The notes under the pieces were generated by a model. That model searched no databases, had not been told where the DNA came from, and saw nothing but the letters and a program-made list of their open reading frames with translations. The position numbers were made by a program, and so were the translations under genes. Shown in pieces: positions 8,220 to 17,504 of a stretch of DNA of 54,218 nucleotides; positions within the stretch are counted from its first letter, which is position 1, and each line of letters opens with the position of its first letter. The stretch comes from Arthrobacter sp. PM3. GTDB lineage: Bacteria > Actinomycetota > Actinomycetes > Actinomycetales > Micrococcaceae. The stretch lies in the NCBI RefSeq assembly GCF_003352915.1, contig NZ_CP022314.1:2896679-2950896 (forward strand), in the 5' to 3' direction.

Positions 8220-9020
8220 TTAATGCTTGTGAGTGTCCGCCGGGTACACGGTGGTGTTAAGGACGCTGAGCCGCGAGTTGAACGGCAGGATGACCGGTTC
8301 GTTGGCGGGGTCGTCCCAACCGAACATCCGGCCAATGGAACGCTCCTCGCGCAGGTCAACCAACAGCACGGCCTCAACACACATGACCTTTTCCGTCCAG
8401 AAGAAGATGAACAGGTCCTCGGCAACTTCCCAGGTCATGCAGCGGTCAGTGTCAGCCAGACCGGCCTCGCCGCCGCGAATGCAGTTCCAAGTGAACGTGC
8501 CCGGGTTGAGGTAAATGTGCTCGTAGGTTTCGACGTCGCTGTAGCGGTAGAAGATCCGCTTGCCAACCAGGCCGCTGGAACGCTCGTGCTTCACATCGGC
8601 ACCGTTGATGTTGACCTGGCTGAAGTCCGTGGTGCTGCGGGTCCTGCCGTCAACGTCGAGGAAGCGCGATACGCCGGTGGTGGCGGCGCCGGTGTTGCGG
8701 TCAAGGATGACGGTGATGTTTTCGGCGTTGAACCCTTCGCCCCGTACGAAGTCGATGATGAAGATGCCGGGCCTTGCCTCGATGGCCTTGTAGGTGGCCT
8801 CGCCGCTGGTCTTTTCCTCGCCCCGCCTCTCGGTCCAGAGAAGGGAGGACTCGTTCTGGAATGCGTAGTCGGCTGTGTAACCGTCGGCAGGCAGCGTCAG
8901 GGTCGTGCCCGCGAGAGCGGCGGAGGCCGGAAGGGTTTGGTCCCCGAAGCCTTCGAGCATGGCGGATACCGGCGGCCACTGATCTTCCGGAATGAAGTCC
9001 TGGATGTCAACTGAAGTCAT
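8220..9020 (-). CDS. MoaF-like protein
   Basis: 266 residues. The chain has two consecutive beta-rich halves, N-terminal DGYTADYAFQNESSLLWTE and C-terminal TFTWNCIRGGEAGL, which match my recollection of the MoaF N and C domains (lipocalin-like folds). In Klebsiella MoaF belongs to a monoamine-induced operon. Despite the name, its part in molybdenum cofactor synthesis is unproven. No other cofactor gene is nearby; the neighbours are an amino acid/amine permease, SDRs and an aldehyde dehydrogenase, so binding or modifying a small aromatic or amine compound is plausible. Start ATG 9020 behind AAGGAAAAC. A terminator follows. Confidence 0.65.
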   Translation of the reverse strand: MTSVDIQDFIPEDQWPPVSAMLEGFGDQTLPASAALAGTTLTLPADGYTADYAFQNESSLLWTERRGEEKTSGEATYKAIEARPGIFIIDFVRGEGFNAENITVILDRNTGAATTGVSRFLDVDGRTRSTTDFSQVNINGADVKHERSSGLVGKRIFYRYSDVETYEHIYLNPGTFTWNCIRGGEAGLADTDRCMTWEVAEDLFIFFWTEKVMCVEAVLLVDLREERSIGRMFGWDDPANEPVILPFNSRLSVLNTTVYPADTHKH

Positions 9021-9080
9021 GGTTGTTTTCCTTGTTCTTGTTACTTTGTGGGATGGACTGATGGAAGTTGCAGGCGGCGC

Positions 9081-10535
9081 TCAGCCGACGACAGCGGCGA
9101 AGTCAATTTCCTTCTTTTGTGCCCCTCGGGCGAGGCCGGCGACGAAGAAGAGGGGGATGGCCAGCAGCAGCCACCGGGCGGCACCGCCCGCGCCGCCGAG
9201 CAGCGCGTCGTAGTTATCCAGGGTCAGGTACCCGATGACGATGAAGGCGAGGAAGGACAACGCGGGCGCGATGACCGTAACCCAAAGGTTGTCCCGCATC
9301 CGGTTCCGTGCAAAGAACACGATGATCGCGGCCGAGGTGACCAACAGGATGGTGATGAATCCCGCGGTGCCCAGTGCGACGAACCAGGAGAAGACTGTGG
9401 TGATGGGGTCGGCGCCGGCAAAAAGGAAGGCGCTGATGATCAGCAGAACGACGATGCCGTTGATCAGGCCGGCAACGTGCGGTGCACCGGTCGTTGACAC
9501 GGCAGACAGCCGTGCCGGCAGCGCCCCGGAGCGTCCGAGCGAGAAGAGGTACCTCGAGAACATGTTGGACAGACCCAGCAGCATGGCGAGGAAGCTGGTG
9601 ACGACCAGGACCTGCATGGTCATGCTCAGCCAGTAGCCGGCACTGTTGTCCGCCAGATCGAAAATCATGCTGGCAGGATTTTCGGTCGCAACGGTTTGAA
9701 TGTTGTCAATGCCGATGGCGCCACTGATGGCCCAGGTCGAGATGGTGTAGAAGATGCCGACGAAGGCAATAACGAAGTACGCGGCGCGGGGGATGGTCCT
9801 GCGCGGGTCCTTAGCTTCCTCAGCGAACACCACGGTGGCTTCGAAGCTTGTAAAGCAGGCGAAAGCGAACAGCAGGGAAATACCCAGGCCCGGACCAAAG
9901 ACGTTGGCTCCGGTAAAGCCATCAAAGCTGAAAATGCCGAAGCCCTTTTGTGCGATGAGCGAGATCACGAGGGCTGCCACCGCGAATGCCTCACCCAGGA
10001 TGAGAATCCCCAGGACCTTAAGGCTCGCGTCCACGCCCCGCATCGTCAGCCCGGTGACCACTGCAAGCAGTACAGCGATCCAGATGTAAACCGGCACACT
10101 GATTCCCGTAAGTCCTTCAACCAGGAGCTGCGCGAAGACACCAAACTGGGACCACAATCCGATTTGCAGGCTGAGGTACGTGACGATGGCGATCCCAGCA
10201 CCGCCGGTAGCCCACTTGGTGCCAAGCCCTTTCGCCATGTAGGCGACGAAGCCGCCCGCGTTGGTGATGTGCTGGCTCATCCGCAGGTACCCCACGGAGA
10301 ACAGTGCAACCAGAAGGGCGGCAATTACATAGATCACGGGCGTTCCAGCTCCGGTCGCCGAAAACAGGACGGGGCTGGCGCCTACCACGGCCGCCATGGG
10401 AGCTGCCGCAGCGATGGCAAAGAACGCGATGGCTATGACACCGAGCTTGTTGGCCCTCAACCGCACGGGAACGTCTATGGGGCCGTGCGCTTCAAGCCCG
10501 GGCTGCACTGCAGATACGACTGGTTCTTGATTCAT
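9081..10535 (-). CDS. APC superfamily amino acid/amine permease
   Basis: 484 residues with about twelve hydrophobic segments and almost no large loops: a cytoplasmic-membrane secondary transporter. Family marks are AAAPMAAVVGASPVLF in the first helix and FEATVVFAEEAKDPRRTIPR in the cytoplasmic loop after helix 6. The basic N terminus (residues 1-30) lies inside. It takes up an amino acid or amine by cation symport; the substrate is not readable. The moaF-like gene begins 60 bp downstream, so they probably form one transcript. A palindromic operator and a divergent TetR gene lie upstream, suggesting control by that regulator. Confidence 0.88.
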   Translation of the reverse strand: MNQEPVVSAVQPGLEAHGPIDVPVRLRANKLGVIAIAFFAIAAAAPMAAVVGASPVLFSATGAGTPVIYVIAALLVALFSVGYLRMSQHITNAGGFVAYMAKGLGTKWATGGAGIAIVTYLSLQIGLWSQFGVFAQLLVEGLTGISVPVYIWIAVLLAVVTGLTMRGVDASLKVLGILILGEAFAVAALVISLIAQKGFGIFSFDGFTGANVFGPGLGISLLFAFACFTSFEATVVFAEEAKDPRRTIPRAAYFVIAFVGIFYTISTWAISGAIGIDNIQTVATENPASMIFDLADNSAGYWLSMTMQVLVVTSFLAMLLGLSNMFSRYLFSLGRSGALPARLSAVSTTGAPHVAGLINGIVVLLIISAFLFAGADPITTVFSWFVALGTAGFITILLVTSAAIIVFFARNRMRDNLWVTVIAPALSFLAFIVIGYLTLDNYDALLGGAGGAARWLLLAIPLFFVAGLARGAQKKEIDFAAVVG

Positions 10536-10679
10536 CCGTTGGCTCTTTCAAAGAGTGCATGGCCTGTAGCCGATGCGGAAGACATATGGAAAATCCCTGC
10601 GCCACCCGCGCCGCACTGCGCTGGGGAAATGGGAGGGGAAACGTTCACTCCGGCTGCGGTCGGGGTAGTGATCCCAACC

Positions 10680-10701
10680 ACAAGCGAAACTCTACGCTTG
10701 T
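10680..10701. promoter_or_regulatory. TetR operator candidate between permease and tetR
   Basis: ACAAGCG and CGCTTGT form a perfect 7-bp inverted repeat around 8 bp. It lies in the 223-bp divergent gap, 58 bp before the TetR gene and about 145 bp before the permease start. The size and position fit a TetR-family autoregulatory site. Confidence 0.6.
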
Positions 10702-10758
10702 TTAGTTCTTGCTGTCAACGACTCCTATTTCCCGCCCTGGGCACGATAAACTCGGTTC

Positions 10759-11400
10759 ATGAAGCAACCTTCAGGCCGCCTGCCTTACGGCGACGGGCGG
10801 GAAGCCCTGCTCGCCGCTGTCATCGACGTGGTGGGCCGAAAGGGACTCAGGGGCGTCACCTACCGTGCCGTTGCGGCGAAGGCCGGCGTTAACCACACCC
10901 TGGTGACTCATCACTTTGGTTCAATCGAGGGCCTCTTGTCGGCCACCATGGAATGGGCAGTCCAAAGGTCCATCGAGGAAACAGGACTGGAAAGGATTGG
11001 GGACTTCGACGAGGAGTTTGCTGATTCGCTGATTGCAACCGTGTCGGCCGAGCCGGAATTGCAGCTGTTCCAGTTTGAAATGCTGCTGGAGTCGAGACGC
11101 AATCCTGAGGTACGGAAGCTGGTGCAGCGGCTGTACGCCAATTACATGCAGACCGTGGAGGACGCCCTTCTGAAGCGGGGGCTGCCGGCAGATGATTCGA
11201 TATCCCTTGCCATCTTTGCCGCTTTGGACGGGCTCATGCTTCAGTTCCTGACAATCAGCGACCCGGTCAGGATCCGGGCCGCTGTTGTGCAGGTCGGTAA
11301 GCTCGCCGCCGAACTCGAAGCGCGACGCGGAGCGTCCCGCGACCCCGGCGATGAGGTCCAGCCGATATCGGAGAAGGCCGGGACTTTCCCCGTAGCTTAG
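10759..11400 (+). CDS. TetR family transcriptional regulator
   Basis: 213 residues. The N-terminal helix-turn-helix is clear: GREALLAAVIDVVGRKGLRG then VTYRAVAAKAGVNHTLVTHH (about 15-60), ending HHFGSIEGLL. The rest is an all-helical ligand and dimer domain. The last 25 residues are charged and probably disordered. It is divergent from the permease/moaF transcript, with a 22-bp palindrome between them. It most likely represses that operon and itself until an inducer, perhaps the transported substrate, binds. Confidence 0.88.
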   Translation: MKQPSGRLPYGDGREALLAAVIDVVGRKGLRGVTYRAVAAKAGVNHTLVTHHFGSIEGLLSATMEWAVQRSIEETGLERIGDFDEEFADSLIATVSAEPELQLFQFEMLLESRRNPEVRKLVQRLYANYMQTVEDALLKRGLPADDSISLAIFAALDGLMLQFLTISDPVRIRAAVVQVGKLAAELEARRGASRDPGDEVQPISEKAGTFPVA

Positions 11401-11520
11401 CGGCGGCCCGGAGGAAGTCAGGCTATGCGGCGACGGTCGTGGTCGTGTCTCCGGGCGGGCTTGCCATGCTGGGCAATCCCGTGCCCGGCCCAGGCGCATC
11501 CCCACCCAGCGGCAAAACAG

Positions 11521-11692
11521 GGTGTGGACATTGTCAACACTTATATCCGCTTTATTGAGGGTAGTAGGGGCGGCGTCCGGTGTCAGGTTTGGACCTCCGG
11601 GGTCATTGTGGCTGAGTCAGAACAGAACGAAACCGAGCCAAATCCGACGAGCTCTCACCACAGCCTGGCGTCAGCTTGGGGCGTGCCTCAGC
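11521..11692 (+). repeat. Dispersed repeat R1, copy a
   Basis: About 170 bp, matching 29987-30156 with about 17 mismatches and no gaps in my hand alignment. It opens with an imperfect palindrome, GTGTGGAC-ATT-GTCAACAC, then TTATATCCGC. Both long copies are open in one frame for about 60 codons, but most differences change the residue, so I read it as non-coding. It fills most of the 375-bp gap between tetR and the Lrp gene. Confidence 0.85.
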
Positions 11693-11775
11693 TGTACTGA
11701 AGAATATGTCCGGTTCTCCGAACGCCTCCCTTGGAGCCCTCGGTGGCGCGACCATTGGTTGCTGACAGATCGCGT

Positions 11776-12915
11776 TCACCCTTCGTCAGCTGAAGCTTCA
11801 GCATTCGGCGACGTTGAGTGCGAGGCGGCCCCGTGAAGTTTCTTTCTACCTGGGTGCACTGTAGTGCCGAAGCCCGGGCCGGTCTCCGGGTATGGATGGA
11901 CGAAGCCCAGGGTGGCCCGGCCGTTCTCGTCGATGAGCCGGCCAAGGTGCTTGCTCATTCCGAAAACTACGCTCCGATCCACAATCCGGGCGCTGGGAAC
12001 TGCTGCTTCCAGGGCCGCCTCGAACCGCATGACATCGGTGAGTTCCCGCAGCCATACGGCCACGACCATGTTGTACTGGCTTGCCACGGCCAGCGCCGTC
12101 CGGGCCTCGGGGATCCGCGCCATGAGTCCGTGCATTTGCTCGATGTGTTTGGCCGCGGTGCGCACGAAGTACCAGGCATAGACTGGCCAGCCGGTCACGC
12201 TTCTGGCCACGTCGGTACGGATCCGCAGTTTGCCGTCGGCTCGCATGCGGGCCATGCCGTCAGCCACCCGTTGTTCGCTGAGGCCGTGTTCGGCTGCGAT
12301 GCGGCTGACGGGACGGCGGCCGTCCTCCATCAGGCAATGCACCAAGGCGAGTTCGACGTCGGGATGCACAGTCCGCGGTGCCCGCGCCCGAGGCGGCTTG
12401 GGCTTGGCGATCTTGGCCGCCTCCTGCGAAGAGAGAGAGCGCAGTCTCCAGTCGGAGGCCTCCATGATCATTTCGGTGACCAGATGCGTTTGGGTGTTCC
12501 GGATTCCTTCCAATGCGCCGATTTGGTTGGTGACTACATCCCAAACAGCCCTGGGGTTCTCGGCCAGTACGGTGGCGAGCAGGTCCCGCCCTCCTGAGGT
12601 GTGGTCGAGGGTCATCACGGCGGGTAGTTGCGCCATCTGACGTGCAACGTCACTGGTGTGTTGCGGCAGGCAGGTGATGTCCACCAAGGCCGAGGCGCCT
12701 GTCGGGAAGATCCCCGTGACCCACGCGAGGCCACGTTCCCGCAATGATTCCCAGCGCCGGGCCAGCGTCACGGCGTCAACGCCAATCACCGGTGCCAGCT
12801 CAGTCCACGGTGCCCGGCCCTCAATCTGCAGAGCATGGATCATGCGTTCCTCGAGCGGGTCCAGCACATATTCCTTCACAGGATGAAGACTATCCGGGGA
12901 AAGCTTCAATTTCAC
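11776..12915 (-). CDS. Lrp/AsnC family transcriptional regulator, tandem double-length form
   Basis: 379 residues, about twice the usual length. Two units follow each other: HTH 1 (about 20-70, LDPLEERMIHALQIEGR), a RAM-like domain (about 90-160), then HTH 2 (about 185-240, HPDVELALVHCLMEDGR) and a second RAM-like domain (about 250-330). The last 40 residues look disordered. Tandem Lrp proteins are common in actinobacteria. The gene is divergent from the MFS/M20 operon with only 67 bp between, where GTGA and TCAC face each other across 6 bp (12946-12960). It probably controls uptake and hydrolysis of the amidohydrolase substrate, using an amino acid as effector. Confidence 0.85.
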   Translation of the reverse strand: MKLKLSPDSLHPVKEYVLDPLEERMIHALQIEGRAPWTELAPVIGVDAVTLARRWESLRERGLAWVTGIFPTGASALVDITCLPQHTSDVARQMAQLPAVMTLDHTSGGRDLLATVLAENPRAVWDVVTNQIGALEGIRNTQTHLVTEMIMEASDWRLRSLSSQEAAKIAKPKPPRARAPRTVHPDVELALVHCLMEDGRRPVSRIAAEHGLSEQRVADGMARMRADGKLRIRTDVARSVTGWPVYAWYFVRTAAKHIEQMHGLMARIPEARTALAVASQYNMVVAVWLRELTDVMRFEAALEAAVPSARIVDRSVVFGMSKHLGRLIDENGRATLGFVHPYPETGPGFGTTVHPGRKKLHGAASHSTSPNAEASADEG

Positions 12916-12982
12916 CTGTCAGAAACATACCCCCTTGATGATTGTGTGATCCCGTTCACTACTCATAAAAATCGGAGTGCAC

Positions 12983-14431
12983 ATGCGTTCACTTGCGCAG
13001 ACATCCAAACCGGCTGGGGGAGTTGTTGGCTTTCTGGTTGTCATGGAGATCGGCAGCGGCATCCTGCAGGGCTGGCTGAGTCCACTGTTTTCCTCGATCG
13101 GACAGCATTACGGCGTGTCGGCCGCGTCCCTGAACTGGATCAGCGCGGCCTACCTGCTGTCCACAGCGCTGGTGGTCCCCCTGCTCTCAAAACTGGGTGA
13201 CATCTTCGGCCACAAACGTCTCCTGATGATCTCCACCGCGATCGTCGCCGGCGCATCAGTCCTTGTGGCCGTGGCACCGAGCTACGAGCTGTTCCTTCTG
13301 GGCCGGGCCATCCAGGCGCCATTGGCCGTCTTCCTGCCCCTTGAGTTCGCGATTGTCCACCAGCGCGACTCGGAAAGATCAGGACGCAGCATCGGCAGGC
13401 TCGTGGCGGCCCTAACCTTGGGCGCCACATTTGGCGGTCTGCTGTCCGGCTTTGTCCTGGACGCCGTAGGCAGCCTCTCGATAACCCTGCTCGTGCCGGC
13501 CATCTTCGTTGCCCTCTGCGTCCCGGGTATCGCGATCTTCGTGAGGGAGACCCCGCTGCGCACCCAAGGCCGGGTCGATTATCTCGGAGCCGTACTGCTC
13601 GGCGGTGGCCTGGTGGCCGTCCTGGGTGGGGCATCCAATCTTGCAACGTGGCCTCCGCTGGCAACCGCAGCGGCCATGCTGGTGGGCGGCCTCCTGCTGG
13701 TGGCCTGGGTTGTGTCTGCCCGACGCATCCAACACCCACTGGTGGACCTGAACATGCTGCTCCGCGGCGGTATCGGTTTGCCCATCTTCGTCGCATTCCT
13801 CTACGGAGCCACGCTCTTCGGGGCCCAGGCGCCCATCTCCATCTACCTTCGCACAGATCCTTCCACCCAAGGCTTCGGCTTCGGCGCGTCGGCATCCACT
13901 GCCGGACTGGTACTGAGCGTCCTTGCCGTCGCAGCCTTCATTGGCGCTTCCCTTGGGGACCGTGTTTCAAGGGTCCTCGGAGGTGCACGCACCGTGGCGT
14001 TGGGCGGCGCGCTTGGGGCGATCGCATTCGTGCTGATGATCCTCATCCCAGGCAGCCTTGTAATCTTCACGGTGTGGCTGGCGGTCTCGGGCCTGGGTTC
14101 AGGCCTTGTCATCAGCTCTCTGCCAACGCTGGTGGTTCAACGCGCCAAAGCCGATTCAGTCGGCATCGCCTCGGGACTCTACAACACCGCACGCACGGCG
14201 GCAGGCGGCGTCGCGGGGGCGCTCTTCGCCCTGCTGATGGCGGCCCTTTCAACACCCACCACAACCGGCACACGCGCGGCCACACAGCTTTCTTTCCACG
14301 CGGTGTGGTGGATCTGCGCCGGACTCTCTGTCGCTTTCGCCCTCGCCGTCCTCTTCATCAAGCGCCCGCAAGCCGTCGCTCCGGCGGTCCAGCCGGTCGC
14401 CGTTGCCGAAACCCTCGAACCCATCAACTGA
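12983..14431 (+). CDS. MFS transporter
   Basis: 482 residues with about fourteen hydrophobic segments, the DHA2-like 14-TM form. The loop 2-3 motif is GDIFGHKRLL, and an RAIQAPLAVFLPLEF helix follows where DHA2 members have RxxQG. ATG 12983 is chosen, with CGGAG ahead of it; a GTG six bases upstream is the alternative. Two M20 amidohydrolases follow within 22 and 213 bp. Although DHA2 proteins are often drug exporters, this context favours transport of an amide-linked substrate or a product. Direction is not decidable from sequence. The Lrp-type regulator is divergent. Confidence 0.87.
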   Translation: MRSLAQTSKPAGGVVGFLVVMEIGSGILQGWLSPLFSSIGQHYGVSAASLNWISAAYLLSTALVVPLLSKLGDIFGHKRLLMISTAIVAGASVLVAVAPSYELFLLGRAIQAPLAVFLPLEFAIVHQRDSERSGRSIGRLVAALTLGATFGGLLSGFVLDAVGSLSITLLVPAIFVALCVPGIAIFVRETPLRTQGRVDYLGAVLLGGGLVAVLGGASNLATWPPLATAAAMLVGGLLLVAWVVSARRIQHPLVDLNMLLRGGIGLPIFVAFLYGATLFGAQAPISIYLRTDPSTQGFGFGASASTAGLVLSVLAVAAFIGASLGDRVSRVLGGARTVALGGALGAIAFVLMILIPGSLVIFTVWLAVSGLGSGLVISSLPTLVVQRAKADSVGIASGLYNTARTAAGGVAGALFALLMAALSTPTTTGTRAATQLSFHAVWWICAGLSVAFALAVLFIKRPQAVAPAVQPVAVAETLEPIN

Positions 14432-14452
14432 TCAGGCAAAAGGAAGAACATC

Positions 14453-15685
14453 ATGACAATTTCAGTGGACACCCGGACAATCAGCCAGCAACTGCGCGAG
14501 ATTGTACGAACCTCGGTTGCCGACGCCGGACCTTCCCTCCTCGAACTCAGCCACAAGATCCACTCTCTCGCCGAGGTCTCCTGGGAAGAGCACCAATCCG
14601 CCTCGCTAGTAGCATCGTTCCTGCGTGAGAACGGCTTCGACGTCACCGAGGCCGCCTATGGGTTGCCTACTTCCATCGAAGCCGTGTACGGCACCGGTGA
14701 GCTGACTGTCGTCGTCTGCGCCGAGTACGACGCACTGCCGGAAGTCGGCCACGCCTGCGGCCACAACATGATCGCCGCCGCAGGAGTTGGCGCCGTGTTG
14801 GCCCTCAAGCCAGTGGCCGACTCCGCCGGACTGCGCATCAAGCTCCTGGGCACGCCCGCCGAGGAACACGGCGGAGGCAAAGTGTCGCTGCTGCAGGCCG
14901 GCGCGTGGGAAGACGCTGCCTTCTCCCTCATGGTCCACGGTGCAACCGGCCCCGACCGTAGCGTCGCAGCTATGGGGGTCGCCGCCGTCGAACGTTTTGA
15001 AGTGCAGTACAAAGGCAGCGAAGCCCACGCAGCCGGAGCCCCCGACAAAGCCATCAACGCCGGGGCCGCCGCGAGCCTTGCCTTGGTGAACATGGCCATG
15101 CTGCGCCAGCACCTCCCGAAGAACGCCAACATCAACGCCTTCATCTCCCACGGTGGAGGAGCCACCAACGTCATCGCCGGGGAAACCACTCTCCAGGTGG
15201 AAGTTCGTGCCGGGGACATCGACGTCTGGCGTGGCCTCAAGCGCCGCGTGCTGGCCTGCTTCGAAGGCGCCGCTATCGCCACTGGATGCACCTGGACGCA
15301 CCACCAAACCGAACACCCTTACGCACCCCTGAATACCCACAATGGGCTGGGTAAAGCCTGGGACAACAACATGGGAGAAATCGGCCGGCCCGTGGACACC
15401 ACCCCGATCTTCGGCGGCGGATCCACGGACATGGGCAACGTCTCTCAAGTCATCCCCGCCCTGCACGGCATGGTCTCGGTCCGCGACAGCACAGCCGTAC
15501 CGCACCACCCGAACTTCACCGCTGCAGCATCATCCCCGGAAGGCGACCAAATGGTCCTCGATGGCGCAACCGTCATGGCCCTGACCGTCCTGGACGCCGC
15601 CCTCGACCCAGCACTCCGGGCCGAACTGCTGGAACTGCAGGCCGCCCGGGAGCCGGGCGCTACGACAACCACGCTGGAAGCCTGA
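14453..15685 (+). CDS. M20 family amidohydrolase, AbgA-like
   Basis: 410 residues, a zinc/manganese-dependent peptidase-fold amidohydrolase. Metal-site motifs visible are AEYDALPEVGHACGHNM, PAEEHGGGK and the dimerisation-domain start GSEAHAAG. The length and motifs resemble subunit A of p-aminobenzoyl-glutamate hydrolase (AbgA) and the IAA-amino-acid hydrolase group. It begins 22 bp after the MFS gene with AAAGGAAG before the ATG. A second, longer M20 protein resembling AbgB follows, which is the best argument for a two-subunit enzyme. Cleavage of an aromatic acyl-amino acid to its acid and amino acid is likely; the exact substrate is unknown. Confidence 0.85.
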   Translation: MTISVDTRTISQQLREIVRTSVADAGPSLLELSHKIHSLAEVSWEEHQSASLVASFLRENGFDVTEAAYGLPTSIEAVYGTGELTVVVCAEYDALPEVGHACGHNMIAAAGVGAVLALKPVADSAGLRIKLLGTPAEEHGGGKVSLLQAGAWEDAAFSLMVHGATGPDRSVAAMGVAAVERFEVQYKGSEAHAAGAPDKAINAGAAASLALVNMAMLRQHLPKNANINAFISHGGGATNVIAGETTLQVEVRAGDIDVWRGLKRRVLACFEGAAIATGCTWTHHQTEHPYAPLNTHNGLGKAWDNNMGEIGRPVDTTPIFGGGSTDMGNVSQVIPALHGMVSVRDSTAVPHHPNFTAAASSPEGDQMVLDGATVMALTVLDAALDPALRAELLELQAAREPGATTTTLEA

Positions 15686-15898
15686 GGTCAGGTTCCGCAA
15701 CCAGAGCCGCTAGGCAGGCGCAGTTGTCGAAGGCTCCGAATTCAGGATGGCCGGCCACACGTGATGATGAGCCTGCCATCTCACCGGGGCCGCGGCGATT
15801 CTGACGTTCACACCGGAGCCACAGGCTCACGCCCATTAGGGCCGGCCCCCTTCTTCCTCCCGCGCCAGCGCGGAACCAACCCCCTCGAAAGGAAAGCA

Positions 15899-17386
15899 AT
15901 GACCATCGACAGCACCACGCCACCCGGCACCCTGCACACCGACCACCTGGGCGCGCTCACCGAGCGGACGTCGGCCGCCGCCCCTGAGTTCACGGCGATG
16001 GCCGACGCGATCTGGGACGACCCGGAAATGCGCTGGGAGGAATTCCGCGCCCAGGAAAAGCACCAAGCTGCCGCCCGATCACACGGATTCACGATCACAG
16101 AGAAGGTGGCCGGCATTCCGACGGCCTTCCACGCAGAACGCGGAACCGGGGGGCCCGTCATCGCCTTCCTGGGTGAATACGACGCACTGGCCGACATCAG
16201 TCAGGAGTCCGGGAACCCGCTGCGCACCCCGGACCCGGCGAACACCTCCGGCAACGGGCACGGCTGCCACCACCACCTGCTCGGCTCCGGTGCGCTGCTA
16301 GCCGCTGTGGTCACCGCCGAGTACTTCGAGGCGGCGGGCATCGAGGCCCGGGTGCGCTACTACGGCTGCCCGGCCGAGGAGGCGGCCGCCGGAAAGACGT
16401 TCATGGTCAAGGCCGGGGCGTTCAATGACGTCGACGCGGCCGTGACCTGGCATCCGACGCCCCTCACCCGAAGCCGCCAGTCCCTGACGCTGTCGTACTC
16501 GCAGGTCTACTTCCACTTCACGGGCCTGGCGGCCCACGCAGGAGCGATGCCCCATCTCGGGCGCTCCGCGCTGGACGCCGTCGAACTGATGAATGTCGGC
16601 GTAAACTTCCTGCGGGAGCATATGCCCGACTCCGCACGCGTGCACTATGCGATCACCGATGCAGGCGGCCGTTCCCCCAATGTGGTCCAGGCCCATGCCA
16701 GCGTCTACTACGTGATCCGCGCCGAGGACACGCGCCAAATGAGGGACCTCCACGAGCGGGTTGTGCGGATCGCCCGCGGTGCAGCGCTGATGACGGAGAC
16801 GGAACTGGAGATTGAGTTCGACGGCGCGTGCGCCGAGGTGCTGCCCAACGAGGTGCTCGAGCGCACCCTGGAGGGCGTCCTGCAACAGCTCGGCCCGGTG
16901 CCGTTCGATGCCGCCGACCAACTCGCCGCCACCGAGTTCGCTATTGGCCTTGATGGCCGGGAGATTGCCGCAGCGAAGCGGCTCGTCGGCTGGGACGTGC
17001 GCGATGAACGCGCCCTGCACGACGAGGTCGCCCCGTATTCTCCGGAACAGCCGCGCCCGCAGATGACAGGCTCAACGGACGTGGGCGACGTCAGTTGGGT
17101 GGTGCCCACGGTACAGATCTCGTCCGCCACCGCGGCGCTGGGCACTCCTTTCCACGCTTGGCAAACCGTGGCGCAGGGCAAAATGCCGGCCGCGCACAAG
17201 GGCATGATCCATGCTGCTACCTCGATGGCTGCCACAGCCGCTGCCATCGTCATCGACCGCGAAGTTCTGACAGCGGCACAGCGGGAGCATTCGGACATCC
17301 TCGCGCTAACCCCGTACCTCGAGCCGATCCCCGACGGCGTCGTGGCCCCGCCCCTGCGCGCCGACGGCCGCTCGACTAAGCACTAG
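15899..17386 (+). CDS. M20 family amidohydrolase, AbgB-like
   Basis: 495 residues from ATG 15899, which has GAAAGGAAAG ahead of it. A longer in-frame start 138 bp upstream is rejected because the added segment is low-complexity and has no good ribosome site. Motifs are FLGEYDALADISQ, NGHGCHHHLLG, GCPAEEAAAGKT, TWHPTP and AAHAGAMPHLGRSALD. The length fits AbgB (about 480). In the second motif the usual Gly-His-Asn becomes HHH, which may alter the metal site. With the AbgA-like gene 213 bp upstream and an MFS transporter, it forms a likely uptake-hydrolysis unit, but with an MFS rather than an AbgT transporter. Confidence 0.83.
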   Translation: MTIDSTTPPGTLHTDHLGALTERTSAAAPEFTAMADAIWDDPEMRWEEFRAQEKHQAAARSHGFTITEKVAGIPTAFHAERGTGGPVIAFLGEYDALADISQESGNPLRTPDPANTSGNGHGCHHHLLGSGALLAAVVTAEYFEAAGIEARVRYYGCPAEEAAAGKTFMVKAGAFNDVDAAVTWHPTPLTRSRQSLTLSYSQVYFHFTGLAAHAGAMPHLGRSALDAVELMNVGVNFLREHMPDSARVHYAITDAGGRSPNVVQAHASVYYVIRAEDTRQMRDLHERVVRIARGAALMTETELEIEFDGACAEVLPNEVLERTLEGVLQQLGPVPFDAADQLAATEFAIGLDGREIAAAKRLVGWDVRDERALHDEVAPYSPEQPRPQMTGSTDVGDVSWVVPTVQISSATAALGTPFHAWQTVAQGKMPAAHKGMIHAATSMAATAAAIVIDREVLTAAQREHSDILALTPYLEPIPDGVVAPPLRADGRSTKH

Positions 17387-17504
17387 CCCTTCCCGCAGCT
17401 GCAAACGCTGGCCGTGTCGGGGTGGATGGTTGAACGCCTCGTGCTTTCCAACTTCTACCCCTACACGGTGGCTTTGACTGCCGCCCCAGCGCGCCGTCGT
17501 CGGC

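Noticed and set aside
11522..11697. Small protein encoded by repeat R1 (open about 58 codons in both long copies)
   Set aside because: Most of the 17 or so differences between the copies change amino acids, there is no ribosome site, and the short third copy does not keep the frame.
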